This document shows positions 35,420-43,932 of a stretch of 64,000 nt of DNA, piece after piece. Source of the DNA: Clostridia bacterium (GTDB lineage: Bacteria; Bacillota; Clostridia; TANB77; CAG-465); assembly GCA_900772475.1 (NCBI GenBank), contig CAAHEI010000085.1, positions 11,096-75,095 on the forward strand. The letters run 5' to 3'. Every line of letters starts with the position of its first letter. Within the stretch, counting starts at the first letter, position 1. The translations under genes were made by a program, and so were the position numbers. Below the pieces are notes generated by a model. That model saw nothing but the letters and a program-made list of their open reading frames with translations, ran no database searches and was not told where the DNA came from.

Positions 35420-37004
35420 TAACTACATTCAACTCCTTAAAATTAAACATTATTTCTATATTTTTTTCCTTATTTATATATATATTATCAATTAATAATG
35501 TTAAATCATCCTTTTTTAATATAGTTGATTTCAATATGTGTTTTACAGTTTTCTTTAATTCTTCATCTTGTAATATTTTATTATTATCTATATTATAATT
35601 TTGTCCCTCTACCTTTGTTTGAGTTAATGTTTTTTCTAATTCTTCTCTCTTTTTTATCAAAATATTATATATTCTATCATAGTCAATATTATCAATAATG
35701 CCATCTAATTTATCAAGATAAGCTTTATCTATTTTATCATTAATACCTTTTATATCTAATTCTATTTTATCTATTTTTTGGTTATAAAGGTTTATTTTTG
35801 CATTAATCATTGTAGAATATTTTTCTTTTATCTTAGTAAAATCAATTTTGCTAAGATATTTTTTCATAACTTTTTTTATTTCTTCTATAATTACTTTTTC
35901 TATTTCATCATAATTAATATATGTTACACTACACTTTTCATTACCAACTCTTGGTTTACTAGCTGATGAACACATACAATATCTTCTAATAGTTACTTTA
36001 TCTTTATACTTATCTTTTTTTGTTATAATGGCTAATTTTCTACCACATTCTTTACATACCAATAAACCTTTTAAAAGGTAATTATGCTTATTTACTTTGC
36101 TCGATTTATTATTGCTTAATAATTTTTGTACTTTTTCAAAATTGCATTTATCAATAATAGGTTCATGTGTATTTTTGTTAATTATCCATTCATCTTCTGG
36201 TGTATTTATTATTTTTTTACTTTTGTAGTTTATCTTCTTTGTTTTTCCTTGAACAGAATCTCCAACATACACTTCTTTTGAAAGCATCCTTCTTATTGTT
36301 TCAGGATTCCATTTATTACTAATAGTTGTAACATTTTTTCTTGAAACAGCCGGAGGTGGAGTTCCATCATTATTCAACTTTTTAGTTATTTGATATGTTC
36401 CCATACCACTTAAGTACATTTTAAAAATATCTTTGACTATTCTACTTTCCATTTCATCAATAATCAAGTGTCCTTTTTTGTTAGGATCTTTTTTATAACC
36501 ATAAGGAGCTTCTACTGATATATACATACCATCTTTCTTCTTATTATATAACATAGCTCTAAATTTCCTAGATGTATCTTTACAATATAGGTCATTCATA
36601 ACTGCTCTAAGTGGTAACATATCATCAGTTTCTGTGATTGTATCAATTTCATCATATATAGCAATAAACCTAATATTATTTTCAGGAAAATATCTTTCTA
36701 TATATCTTCCCACTTCTGAATAATCTCTACCTAATCTTGATAAATCCTTTACTATGACCATATTTATATTCTTTTTTTCAATATCTTCTTTCATTTTATT
36801 AAGCCCCGGTCTATCAAATTTTAATCCTGAAACACCGTCATCTATATATTCATTACATATTTTTAATCCGTTTTCCAAACAAAATCTATTTAATATAGTT
36901 CTTTGATTGGAAATACTTTCACTTTCTACCTTATCACCATCTTCCTTTGATAATCTAAAATATAATCCTACTTTATAATCTTTGTTATTTTTATAGATAT
37001 TCAA
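35406..37004 (-). CDS. Large serine recombinase A
   Basis: A 532-residue protein with a TTG start and AGGAG 9 bases upstream. The resolvase domain shows GLYFRLSKEDGDKVESESISNQR (catalytic Ser in RLS), VVIVKDLSRLGRDYSE and YIDDGVSGLKFDRPG. The recombinase domain has APYGYKKDPNKKGH. The zinc ribbon is LVCKECGRKLA ... RRYCMCSSA..., followed by a coiled coil. It is clearly paralogous to the neighbour gene (same N-terminal pattern), and the two are translationally coupled. Paired recombinases of this kind, as in ccrAB or some clostridial ICEs, may need each other. Confidence 0.92.
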   Translation of the reverse strand: MNIYKNNKDYKVGLYFRLSKEDGDKVESESISNQRTILNRFCLENGLKICNEYIDDGVSGLKFDRPGLNKMKEDIEKKNINMVIVKDLSRLGRDYSEVGRYIERYFPENNIRFIAIYDEIDTITETDDMLPLRAVMNDLYCKDTSRKFRAMLYNKKKDGMYISVEAPYGYKKDPNKKGHLIIDEMESRIVKDIFKMYLSGMGTYQITKKLNNDGTPPPAVSRKNVTTISNKWNPETIRRMLSKEVYVGDSVQGKTKKINYKSKKIINTPEDEWIINKNTHEPIIDKCNFEKVQKLLSNNKSSKVNKHNYLLKGLLVCKECGRKLAIITKKDKYKDKVTIRRYCMCSSASKPRVGNEKCSVTYINYDEIEKVIIEEIKKVMKKYLSKIDFTKIKEKYSTMINAKINLYNQKIDKIELDIKGINDKIDKAYLDKLDGIIDNIDYDRIYNILIKKREELEKTLTQTKVEGQNYNIDNNKILQDEELKKTVKHILKSTILKKDDLTLLIDNIYINKEKNIEIMFNFKELNVVSGLL

Positions 37005-37067
37005 TCCATACCACTCCTAACAAAGCTATTTATCATACATAATAATATACAAATTCAATAATTAATG

Positions 37068-37169
37068 TCAATCCCTTTCAAAAATTCTTTCCATAATAAA
37101 CTCCTCAATTATTTCTTGAAAAGTTTTACCTCCATTATTAAACTTACAAATTATATTTATATTCTCCAT
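37068..37169 (-). CDS. 33-residue conserved-looking ORF upstream of the recombinases
   Basis: ATG at 37169 with a G-rich SD (GAGGGGG) 7 bases before it encodes MENINIICKFNNGGKTFQE followed by IIEEFIMERIFERD, stop at 37068. The short strand plus amphipathic helix resembles tiny proteins often found before serine recombinase genes in clostridial elements. It might be an excision accessory factor; that is inference. Confidence 0.45.
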   Translation of the reverse strand: MENINIICKFNNGGKTFQEIIEEFIMERIFERD

Positions 37170-37208
37170 AGCTACCCCCTCATTTAATATTATTAAAATA
37201 TTAATCCT

Positions 37209-38084
37209 TTAGAACTTTTCTTCTTCTCTTTTCTTTAATTCTTCATATGCAACCTTTCCATAATCTACAAATTCATTTTTCTTCTCTGAGGATAATGAAT
37301 TTATAGTATCTGGAAGTACTGGCAGCCTCTCCTTTGTTGTTTTACCAAAGTTTCCTGTTGCAAGTGATGGATCTATATCTTCAGTTATTTGAAGAGCAAT
37401 TATAAGAGCTTTACTGGTTTCTCTTGTCATACTACCATCAGTAGGTATGAACCCTATATAAGGTTCATACCTATTATTCAATCTCTGTTGAATTGTTCTT
37501 ATATCATCAATCCCACCCGAAACTTTTTTTGACTGTTTCATACTCAACAAAAACTTCATAACATTTAAAGTAACCGTAGAGCTATCACTAGAAATGCCAA
37601 GATCTCTCTTTAAAGCTTTTACCGCATTACCAGTACCATCGTAAAAATGTTTAGTTATGCTACTTGAACCTGTAGAATATCCCTTTGTCCATAATGCACA
37701 CTGAATAATTCCATACACTTTATCTTCTTCTGTTGATGGGTATTCTTGCTGAACTATACCATTTTTATAAGTTGATTTAAACAGTGATTCTGTTCCTTGA
37801 CCAAAATTATCAGCAGTATTAACTATGCCAAGCCGAATTTGTAATGCCCTTATACAACCATTTACTGTTGCTCTTCTGCTAGTTCCATCCTCTGGTACAC
37901 TACCAAAAGCACTATTAGAAGAAAAGTTTTCATTTAACCATTGTTGGCTTTTTAAAAGCATTGAATCTACACTTCTAGCACTAGAGGTAGTATCGGCAGC
38001 GAAAGCTACTATATTACTACAAACTAACATGGTTACAACTAACATAGTTGAGAGTATAACTTTAAAATATTTATTTTTTAGCAT
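37209..38084 (-). CDS. Lysin-like protein, N-terminal peptidoglycan-binding half
   Basis: A 291-residue protein with a signal peptide (about 1-30, ending AFA). It has three peptidoglycan-binding-type repeats (CIRALQIRLGI, YGIIQCALWTKGYSTG, DIRTIQQRLNNRYEPYIGFIPTDG). It ends KKREEEKF shortly after TTKERLPVLPDT. In related clostridial proteins that point leads into a DUF1906 glycoside-hydrolase-like domain. Here the domain is missing but is encoded at 39474-40682 on the same strand upstream. It is probably one part of a rearranged or duplicated lysin gene; it could still be secreted and bind wall. A perfect 12-base-arm inverted repeat sits inside it (37442-37473). Confidence 0.65.
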   Translation of the reverse strand: MLKNKYFKVILSTMLVVTMLVCSNIVAFAADTTSSARSVDSMLLKSQQWLNENFSSNSAFGSVPEDGTSRRATVNGCIRALQIRLGIVNTADNFGQGTESLFKSTYKNGIVQQEYPSTEEDKVYGIIQCALWTKGYSTGSSSITKHFYDGTGNAVKALKRDLGISSDSSTVTLNVMKFLLSMKQSKKVSGGIDDIRTIQQRLNNRYEPYIGFIPTDGSMTRETSKALIIALQITEDIDPSLATGNFGKTTKERLPVLPDTINSLSSEKKNEFVDYGKVAYEELKKREEEKF

Positions 38085-38354
38085 TATTATTCCTCCTGAA
38101 GTTATAAAATATTTTTACTTGTTATTACTTTAAAAATCTGGTGACCGTATGTGCTCCATAATTAGGATCCTCCTTTATAAATGTTAATTAACACTTAATA
38201 AATATTTAGTGTGATATACATTATACATCACTACACATTAGAAATGAACAAAAGTGGAAAAAGATAGAAAAAAGTAGAAAGTTTATATAACAATATTCTA
38301 CCGTTTTTATTGTATAATTAATAAAATATGTTATAATTATAAAGGGTGTATAAA
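38085..38354. other. Intergenic region between divergent lysin and FGE-fold genes
   Basis: The lysin gene has AGGAGG 8 bases before its ATG. Further up, the minus strand reads GAGGATCCTAATTATGGAGC, which can encode a short tail EDPNYGAHTVTRFLK followed by TAA (about 38125-38175), possibly the end of a deleted upstream gene. For the plus-strand gene a TATAAT box lies about 20 bases before the start. A dyad GTGAT...ATCAC lies near 38210-38232. No complete gene is seen. Confidence 0.4.
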
Positions 38355-39437
38355 ATGAAAAAATCATATATTATCATATTAATATTAATAATAACTATTT
38401 CATTGGTAATCCTATTTACAAAATTATTAATCATACCTAATTTAATGTATAACAAGGACTTAAAACAAGACAAAGAGAATAAAGAGCAAAATTCAGAAGA
38501 ATTAACTAAAGTAATAAGCCAGTACAACAATCCAGTTATACCTGATGGATTTAAAAAAGTAGAAACTGATAATGCTAGTTGGAACTTAGACGAACAAGGA
38601 AATCCCAAAGGTTGGAATGATGGATTGGTTATTGAAGATGAAAAAGGAAATCAATTTGTTTGGGTACCATGTACTATAGATGGAATTAATAATACAGTAA
38701 AATATAGTAGATATATAGTTAATAATAAAGATTTAATGCCTGTTACAGATAATAAATTATACGATAATATACTTAATCAAAATAAAGCCTGTTATTTTGT
38801 AGAATCAGATCAAATAAATAATGAAATTTATAAAAGTATAGAAAAAAATCAGGGATTTTATATAGGGAGATTTGAAACAGGAATTGAAAATGGTGATTTG
38901 CTACCTCTAACCAATGATTATACAAGCGATTCATTTACTTTATGGCAAAACGGAACTCCTATAATAAAAGCAAACTGTAAAGTTTGGAACTATATAACTA
39001 GATATAAAGCCGAAGAAATTTCAAAAGATTTTTATAATTCTAATAATGTACAAAGTAGCCTTATAACTTCCTTTTGTTTTGATACAGCATTAAAATGGAT
39101 AAGTAATAGCATTCCTGACTTTTGTATTAATAGTCAAAATTACGGTAATTATAACGATATAAAAAAAGATGATTCAGGGCATATACTTACTGGCACTGAT
39201 AAAAAATATATGTATAAAAATATTTATGATATGGCTGGAAATATGAGAGAATTTACCACAGAAATTTATATTGATAATAGAACTTCTACTCAATTAAACG
39301 TTTTAAGAGAAAATCACGGTCATGTATTTGGTATTACCAATATTCAAGATAAAAAAAGCTGCATTTCAAGATTAGCATTACCTAAAGAATGGTATAATAT
39401 ATCATGTTCTTTTAGAATTGTTCTATTTATTAAATAA
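38355..39437 (+). CDS. Membrane-anchored FGE/C-type-lectin-fold protein (element cargo)
   Basis: A 360-residue protein. I chose ATG 38355 (AAAGGG upstream) over the GTG three codons before. The membrane helix (about 4-25) is followed by an FGE-sulfatase-type domain: IPDGFKKVETD, FVWVPCTIDG, GFYIGRFETG, YMYKNIYDMAGNMREFTTE and a closing FRIVLF. Catalytic cysteines of true formylglycine-generating enzymes are not evident, so it is a lectin-fold binding protein rather than an enzyme. It is the only complete plus-strand gene in the window, flanked by lysin fragments, with its own promoter and terminator. Confidence 0.75.
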   Translation: MKKSYIIILILIITISLVILFTKLLIIPNLMYNKDLKQDKENKEQNSEELTKVISQYNNPVIPDGFKKVETDNASWNLDEQGNPKGWNDGLVIEDEKGNQFVWVPCTIDGINNTVKYSRYIVNNKDLMPVTDNKLYDNILNQNKACYFVESDQINNEIYKSIEKNQGFYIGRFETGIENGDLLPLTNDYTSDSFTLWQNGTPIIKANCKVWNYITRYKAEEISKDFYNSNNVQSSLITSFCFDTALKWISNSIPDFCINSQNYGNYNDIKKDDSGHILTGTDKKYMYKNIYDMAGNMREFTTEIYIDNRTSTQLNVLRENHGHVFGITNIQDKKSCISRLALPKEWYNISCSFRIVLFIK

Positions 39438-39442
39438 TTTAT

Positions 39443-39465
39443 GGGGTGTCAAAACTTGACACCCC
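39443..39465. terminator. Bidirectional terminator after the FGE-fold gene
   Basis: A perfect inverted repeat GGGGTGTCAA / TTGACACCCC is followed by TTTCTT on the plus strand. It lies between converging genes. Confidence 0.9.
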
Positions 39466-39473
39466 TTTCTTAA

Positions 39474-40682
39474 TTATGCAAAAGTATCTATATAAATTGA
39501 TACTTTTGCATTTAAATATCTTGGATCCATTTCACCATACAAACCTGCATCTGCACAAAAATACTTAAATCTATAAATACTTTCAGTACTAGTATCCATC
39601 AAATCTGATTCATATTCATAAATATTGTAATGTCTTTCTTCTCTCCAAACAGTTCCTATTCCTTTCTTTTCTAAATTTACGTCTAAATGTGGCATAATAC
39701 TCGTTCCATCAAGGCTCTCCCATACAACTCTATATTTCATTTTTTTAGCATTTACTCTAAACCACTCTCCAGTATTTTCTTTGAAAAATTGAACATCCCC
39801 AAAATGATAATTTGTTACATTAGCAGGTATTACTCTAGTTTGCATATCTATAAATGATACCACTGGAAATCTATTAGAATAAGACACTTTATCTATATCC
39901 CAAGAGCCACTAGCCGTTGTTACAGAATATTCATGAAATTGATCCAAATTCCAATTATTTGGAATTTTAAATCCCATATTACCAGAATATCCTGTAGACA
40001 TATCGCTTACAAAACAAGTTTCTGCATATCCTGCTCCCATAACTTTTGTACAGGCATTTCTTGTTCCATAAATTCCTACTTTGTACTGACCTATAGCACT
40101 ATTTATTCCGTTAAAATAAGGAATAACGTATGACGAAATCTCGGAATCTATTGGGTCAAAATCAATTGCAAAATAAATTATTGTACCACTTGGTATTCCT
40201 AACTCCATTGCTCTATTTACAGCTTTATTAGCATCAGATACTCCCAAATTATAATTATACTTACTTACAGTATCTGTATAGAGTGTTTCTTGGAATATCG
40301 GAAAGAATGAGAGTCCATTATCTAATATTCTTTTCGGCTCATCATCTTTTAAGCCTTTAGATGATCCGGTTAAATATCTTCCTACAACAGTATAACCATT
40401 TGATTTAAGATAATCAAGCCTTTCTTGTGTCATTTCAAATCTTGTATCACAAGCCGTACAACTTCTATCAGGATTTCCTTTACTAAGTAAAAGTGCCATC
40501 CAAGTATCTACATTCATAGTACCTGTCTGTTCAATATTTAGATCAGCCTGAAAGCTCTTTACAACATTTGAAAGACTAGTATTCCATTGTACATTAGACA
40601 AATTAATACTATCTCCATAACCATTACAACACAAACAATATTGTACTAACTTAATACATTTTTTATATGTTTCATATTGCCC
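39474..40682 (-). pseudogene. Lysin fragment: DUF1906 glycoside-hydrolase-like domain, 5' end lost
   Basis: The frame is open from 40682, where it abuts the truncated ardC, to the stop at 39474; the longest ORF uses a TTG at 40634. It begins mid-protein (YKKCIKLVQYCLCCNGYGDS, a peptidoglycan-binding repeat). Then comes the DUF1906 (Rv2525c-like TIM-barrel) domain: DTRFEMTQERLDYLKSNGY, VVGRYLTG, FFPIFQE, IIYFAIDFDP, YKVGIYG, WNLDQFHEY, WDIDKVS. A C-terminal beta domain closes it. There is no signal peptide and no plausible native start, so it is a truncated lysin whose N-terminal half resembles the gene at 37209. Confidence 0.75.
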
Positions 40683-41283
40683 TTATTTCGATTTTTTGCT
40701 CTTCAGGGTTAAATAATCCGTTAGCCCTACCTAAACTGCTTTTAAAGTTGATTTTTATTCCACTTATTTTTTCTAATGTTGATATAATTTTGTCCTTATT
40801 TGTAACCTTTTCATTGCTTTCTTTTTTTAATTCATACTTATCTCTATCAGCATTTGTTTGAGAAATATCAAATACTCTACCTACTTTAAATGTAGTTCTT
40901 TCTGTTTTCCCTTTTTCTATTTTTTCTCCATTTTCATCTAAAGCAACTCTTCCTTTATCATCCATTTGATATTCTACAAAAACTTGTTTTACAGGACAAA
41001 ATATTTTTATTCCTTTCTCATTTTTATTAATTTTTACCCCATCTTTTTTCCAGTCAGTAAAGGACTTTACAAGTGTAGCATTTTCATTTTGTAGTGATAT
41101 AAGTAAAAAGTTGGTAAAACTATAATTGTGACATCTACTCATTATATTAAGAAAACTTTTATATCTTTCAGAATTTAAAGCATCTTTTATTCCTTGATTT
41201 AGTGTATTCTTTAATTCTTCTCTTTCTTTATCTTTTATTTTTTTATATTCTTCTGTACTATATTTGTTTTCCACATTTTCCAC
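40672..41283 (-). pseudogene. ArdC-like antirestriction protein, C-terminal metallopeptidase domain lost
   Basis: A 203-residue protein matching the ArdC N-terminal ssDNA-binding domain: FLNIMSRCHNYSFTNFLLI, DWKKDGVKINKNEKGIKIFCP, TFKVGRVFDISQT. It then continues to RANGLFNPEEQKIEIR and stops. In full-length ArdC-type proteins this point is followed by an HExxH zinc-peptidase domain, which is missing. The last bases overlap the start of the lysin fragment, marking a deletion junction near 40675. It is likely a relic, though the binding domain could still fold. Confidence 0.7.
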
Positions 41284-41286
41284 CTC

Positions 41287-41772
41287 CTACATCTCAATTT
41301 CATTCTCTTTATTTTTTATATGTTTTAAACTATAATCTAATTTATTTGTTTTTCCTTGATTTTTTATACTCACATAAGAATTTTCCGTTACTATAATGTG
41401 ATCTACAAGTTGAATATTAAACATTTTTAATAGTTCCTCTACATTACTTGTAAATTTTGTATCTTGTGCACTTGGCTCTAAAGTATTTGAAGGATGATTA
41501 TGTACTAATATAACTCTATCATTAGCATTTATTATTGCTTTTCTAACAATATATTTTGCATCTATCTCTATACTACTGGAACCACCTATTCCTAAAATAT
41601 CTATATTTCGTATATGATTGCCCCTATCAAGCCCTATATACATTAAATGCTCTTGTATTGCATCTTTAATTTCTTGGATTTCTTTTAATTGGTATACATT
41701 CTTAGGACAAATAATTTTTCTTGCATTCTGTTCATTAATCAATTTAGGTTTCTTAGTTACTTGATAATTCAT
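41287..41772 (-). CDS. radC: RadC-type JAB domain protein
   Basis: A 161-residue protein. The JAMM metal motif is complete: VHNHPSNTLEPSAQD (His91, His93, Asp104) with an upstream Glu, as in RadC of plasmids, phages and ICEs. Despite the name, a DNA-repair role is not established; on mobile elements it is a common accessory gene. Only the catalytic domain is present, without the HhH part. It overlaps the DUF3846 gene by 4 bases. Confidence 0.88.
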   Translation of the reverse strand: MNYQVTKKPKLINEQNARKIICPKNVYQLKEIQEIKDAIQEHLMYIGLDRGNHIRNIDILGIGGSSSIEIDAKYIVRKAIINANDRVILVHNHPSNTLEPSAQDTKFTSNVEELLKMFNIQLVDHIIVTENSYVSIKNQGKTNKLDYSLKHIKNKENEIEM

Positions 41773-42122
41773 AGTTCGCTTTCTAAGTCTTTTTCTAAGT
41801 ATTTAAAACTTCTATTTTGAATATCCCTTTTTATTTTTCTAATATCTTCATCAACTAATGAACTAAATTCTCCTTCCTCACTCTCCTTTACAAAGAAGCA
41901 ATTTCCGGCAATAAAATCATTTCCTAAAATCAAATTTGGTAATAAATTATTTATTTTCCCCTCTTCATTACATATTAGCAGTACATTATCTTTATAATTT
42001 ACTACTTCAATTAATCCATCTACTAACTTTTGCATAGTCTTTAAATCATTTTTTATCTCCATAACTTTTGGATCTTTATTAACTTTTTTATATATAATTT
42101 TTAAAGTATTCTCCTTTTTCAC
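41769..42122 (-). CDS. DUF3846-like protein
   Basis: A 117-residue protein. It has TLKIIYKKVNKDPKVMEIKNDLKTMQKLVDGLIEVV, then LICNEEGKINNLLPNLIL and GNDFIAGNCFFVKESEEGEF. This order matches DUF3846, a small family encoded next to radC/ardC on plasmids and ICEs of Bacillota. Function unknown. Translationally coupled to radC. Confidence 0.8.
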   Translation of the reverse strand: MKKENTLKIIYKKVNKDPKVMEIKNDLKTMQKLVDGLIEVVNYKDNVLLICNEEGKINNLLPNLILGNDFIAGNCFFVKESEEGEFSSLVDEDIRKIKRDIQNRSFKYLEKDLESEL

Positions 42123-42124
42123 AT

Positions 42125-42547
42125 CTATACCTCCAATACTCTTTTAAATACAAACCATTCTAATAAAAAGTTTGGAATAGAATCATATACAATTCCTATG
42201 CAAGCATCTTCTTTAAAGTATACAAATACTCTCGCTCCTTTTAAATTTTTGCTTAAATGATAAGTTCTATAATCTTCTAAAAAAGATTCTGCTTTTTGAC
42301 AAAAATAAAACTCAGCCATTTGGTACAATTCCTTAGCTGAATTTATAAATTGTTTCTTATATTTTTCTTTAGTAATAATTGGTATTCCATTACGACTATA
42401 TTTTTCTACAAACTTTCTAAATAGTTCCTCCACTTTTTGTTTTCTTAACATACGGACATTTTCTCCTATTGTAAGATAATCAGTTAGCATATTGTCTAAA
42501 TCATATTCACTATATTTATTTCCTTTTATCTCTGCTGTAATTATCAA
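42125..42547 (-). CDS. Hypothetical mobile-element protein
   Basis: A 140-residue protein. Basic helical N-terminus (NVRMLRKQKVEELFRKFVEKY) and a C-terminal beta part (GARVFVYFKEDACIGIVYDSIPNFLLEWF). I recognise no family. Placed 2 bases before DUF3846 and directly after the initiator gene, so it belongs to the element's replication/maintenance operon. Confidence 0.55.
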   Translation of the reverse strand: MIITAEIKGNKYSEYDLDNMLTDYLTIGENVRMLRKQKVEELFRKFVEKYSRNGIPIITKEKYKKQFINSAKELYQMAEFYFCQKAESFLEDYRTYHLSKNLKGARVFVYFKEDACIGIVYDSIPNFLLEWFVFKRVLEV

Positions 42548-43363
42548 TTAATCCCCTCCTATGTCATAAAAATTTTCTAAATCATTATATTCTCTTTGAG
42601 TGTAACTTTTATATCTATTGCTACTTTTTTTAGAAACACCTTCAAGTTCTCTTTTTTCATCTCTTTCAACTTTAGCTACTACCCAATTTAATATTGCATT
42701 ATAATCACTAGCATACACTTTACCACTAGACTTTTTATATAAATCTAATGCTACAATTATTTTAGCTGTTTTCTCATTACCATATTGCTCTACCAAATTA
42801 TTTAGCTCTTCCAATTTTAGAGAAACTCTATCTGCAAAAAAAATTTTTTCTTGCCCATTAGAAATATTTAAATTAGTATTATTTATATCAGTATTATTAG
42901 AGTTCTCTTTTAGACTTCTAGAAATTCTATTTAGAACTTCTTGAAGTTCTTCTTTTGAACTTCTGAAAGTTCTATCCTTAAATTTTTCTAAATCTTCTGA
43001 TTGCATTTTACCTATATAAATTCTATTTGCAAGCCCTTGTCCTAGTCTTTCTTCCTTTATAAGATTGCATTTTTTCAATTCATTAAATACTTTTGAAGCA
43101 GTTGCTCTAGATATTTTTAATTCATTTATAAGTTCTTGTCTTGTATAAATCAAATATATCTCTCCATTTTCATTAAACCATTTATTTATTCTTGAAAGTT
43201 CTAATCTATCAAGCAATAATGTATATGTTACCTTTGCTTCTAAAGATAATTTATCTTTATATAATGTACTTCTAAATAATTCTTTTGGCATTTGATAAAA
43301 CCTGTATGTTAGTGTTTCATTTATCTTAAATAAATCTAATTTTTCTTCATATTCACTACTCAT
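42548..43363 (-). CDS. RepA-like replication initiator
   Basis: I start at ATG 43363 (271 residues), because AAAGGAG lies 5 bases before it; the TTG 6 codons up is less likely. The N-terminal domain fits replication initiator protein A of clostridial and enterococcal elements: TYRFYQMPKELFRSTLYKDKLSLEAKVTYTLLLDRL, then a winged-helix ELKISRATASKVFNELKKCNLI. The C-terminal part (NYNAILNWVVAKVERDEKRE) is the usual DnaD-like tail. It suggests the excised circle can replicate. First gene of the operon at the right end of the element. Confidence 0.85.
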   Translation of the reverse strand: MSSEYEEKLDLFKINETLTYRFYQMPKELFRSTLYKDKLSLEAKVTYTLLLDRLELSRINKWFNENGEIYLIYTRQELINELKISRATASKVFNELKKCNLIKEERLGQGLANRIYIGKMQSEDLEKFKDRTFRSSKEELQEVLNRISRSLKENSNNTDINNTNLNISNGQEKIFFADRVSLKLEELNNLVEQYGNEKTAKIIVALDLYKKSSGKVYASDYNAILNWVVAKVERDEKRELEGVSKKSSNRYKSYTQREYNDLENFYDIGGD

Positions 43364-43389
43364 ACAACTCCTTTCAAGCAAAAAAATAA

Positions 43390-43421
43390 TGAAAATTATA
43401 TTCTTTATATAATTTTCATTT
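43390..43421. repeat. Inverted repeat before the initiator gene
   Basis: ATGAAAATTATA / TATAATTTTCAT with a short loop lies about 27 bases upstream of the initiator start. It could be an operator or part of an origin; no iterons are seen. Confidence 0.5.
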
Positions 43422-43467
43422 ATGATAAATAGCTTATTTTCAATATTTTTCTTTCCTGCTAAAATTT

Positions 43468-43479
43468 AACAGTAACATC
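43468..43479. repeat. Attachment-site core, right copy
   Basis: AACAGTAACATC matches 33843-33854 exactly; the flanking bases differ on both sides. It lies inside the dacF coding sequence just after the SAN motif codons. Confidence 0.88.
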
Positions 43480-43912
43480 ATTTGCAGAAACTACACATAT
43501 AGCTTTTAAAGCTTCATCTACAGTCAGCTCTTCATTTTCTTTAAACCATATTTGTGAACCTCCCATTTTAGATGCTTTAGTACTGCATTTTACTTTATCT
43601 TGATAAGTCATTTTTCCGTGAATCTATTTGTTCCATTGTAAGAAGCATAGTCATAACTTTAGTTACAGACGCAGGTAATAACTTTTCATTCTCATTATTG
43701 GCATAAAGGATTTTTCCAGTTGTAGGCTCCATAAGTACCTGAGCTTCAGACTGAAAATTGAACTCAGGAGAGGATGCAAGTGTGCTTATACTACTTATCT
43801 TTGTTTCTTTATTTTTATTTACAGGATATGTATATGTTGCTGCACTAACTGTTGTAAATATAACCATTAAAAAGTATGTAATCAAAAAGCTTATTTGTAT
43901 TTTCTTTTTCAA
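43468..43912 (-). pseudogene. dacF: DacF 5' part with frameshift, split by element
   Basis: The start is TTG 43912 (GAGGTGG 5 bases upstream). It encodes a signal peptide (to about VSAA), the SxxK motif PASVTKVM, MEQIDSRK and then, one frame over, MTYQDKVKCSTKASKMGGSQ, IWFKENEELTVDEALKAI and CVVSANDVTV up to the att core. The SxN motif SAN is thus 2-3 codons from the insertion point. The frame changes at a run of five T's (43611-43615). Removing one base gives a continuous reading frame, so it is a mutation in a homopolymer or a sequencing error. The shift makes the plain ORF stop early at 43595. Confidence 0.9.
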
Positions 43913-43932
43913 ATTAACCACCTCAAAAAAAA

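Larger units (their letters stand above)
33855..43479. mobile_element. 9.6-kb integrative element in dacF with twin large serine recombinases
   Basis: It is bounded by a 12-base direct repeat and has dacF halves on both sides. Contents on the minus strand, by transcription order: RepA-like initiator, 140-residue protein, DUF3846, RadC, truncated ArdC, lysin 3' fragment, (FGE-fold gene on plus strand), lysin 5' fragment, 33-residue ORF and two serine recombinases. Imperfect inverted sequences lie at the two inner ends (AATTTCTAGCATGAAA near 33868 and, inverted, AAATTTTAGCAGGAAAG near 43451). No relaxase, coupling protein or VirB4 is present, so it resembles an internally deleted ICE that may still excise. 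Confidence 0.88.
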
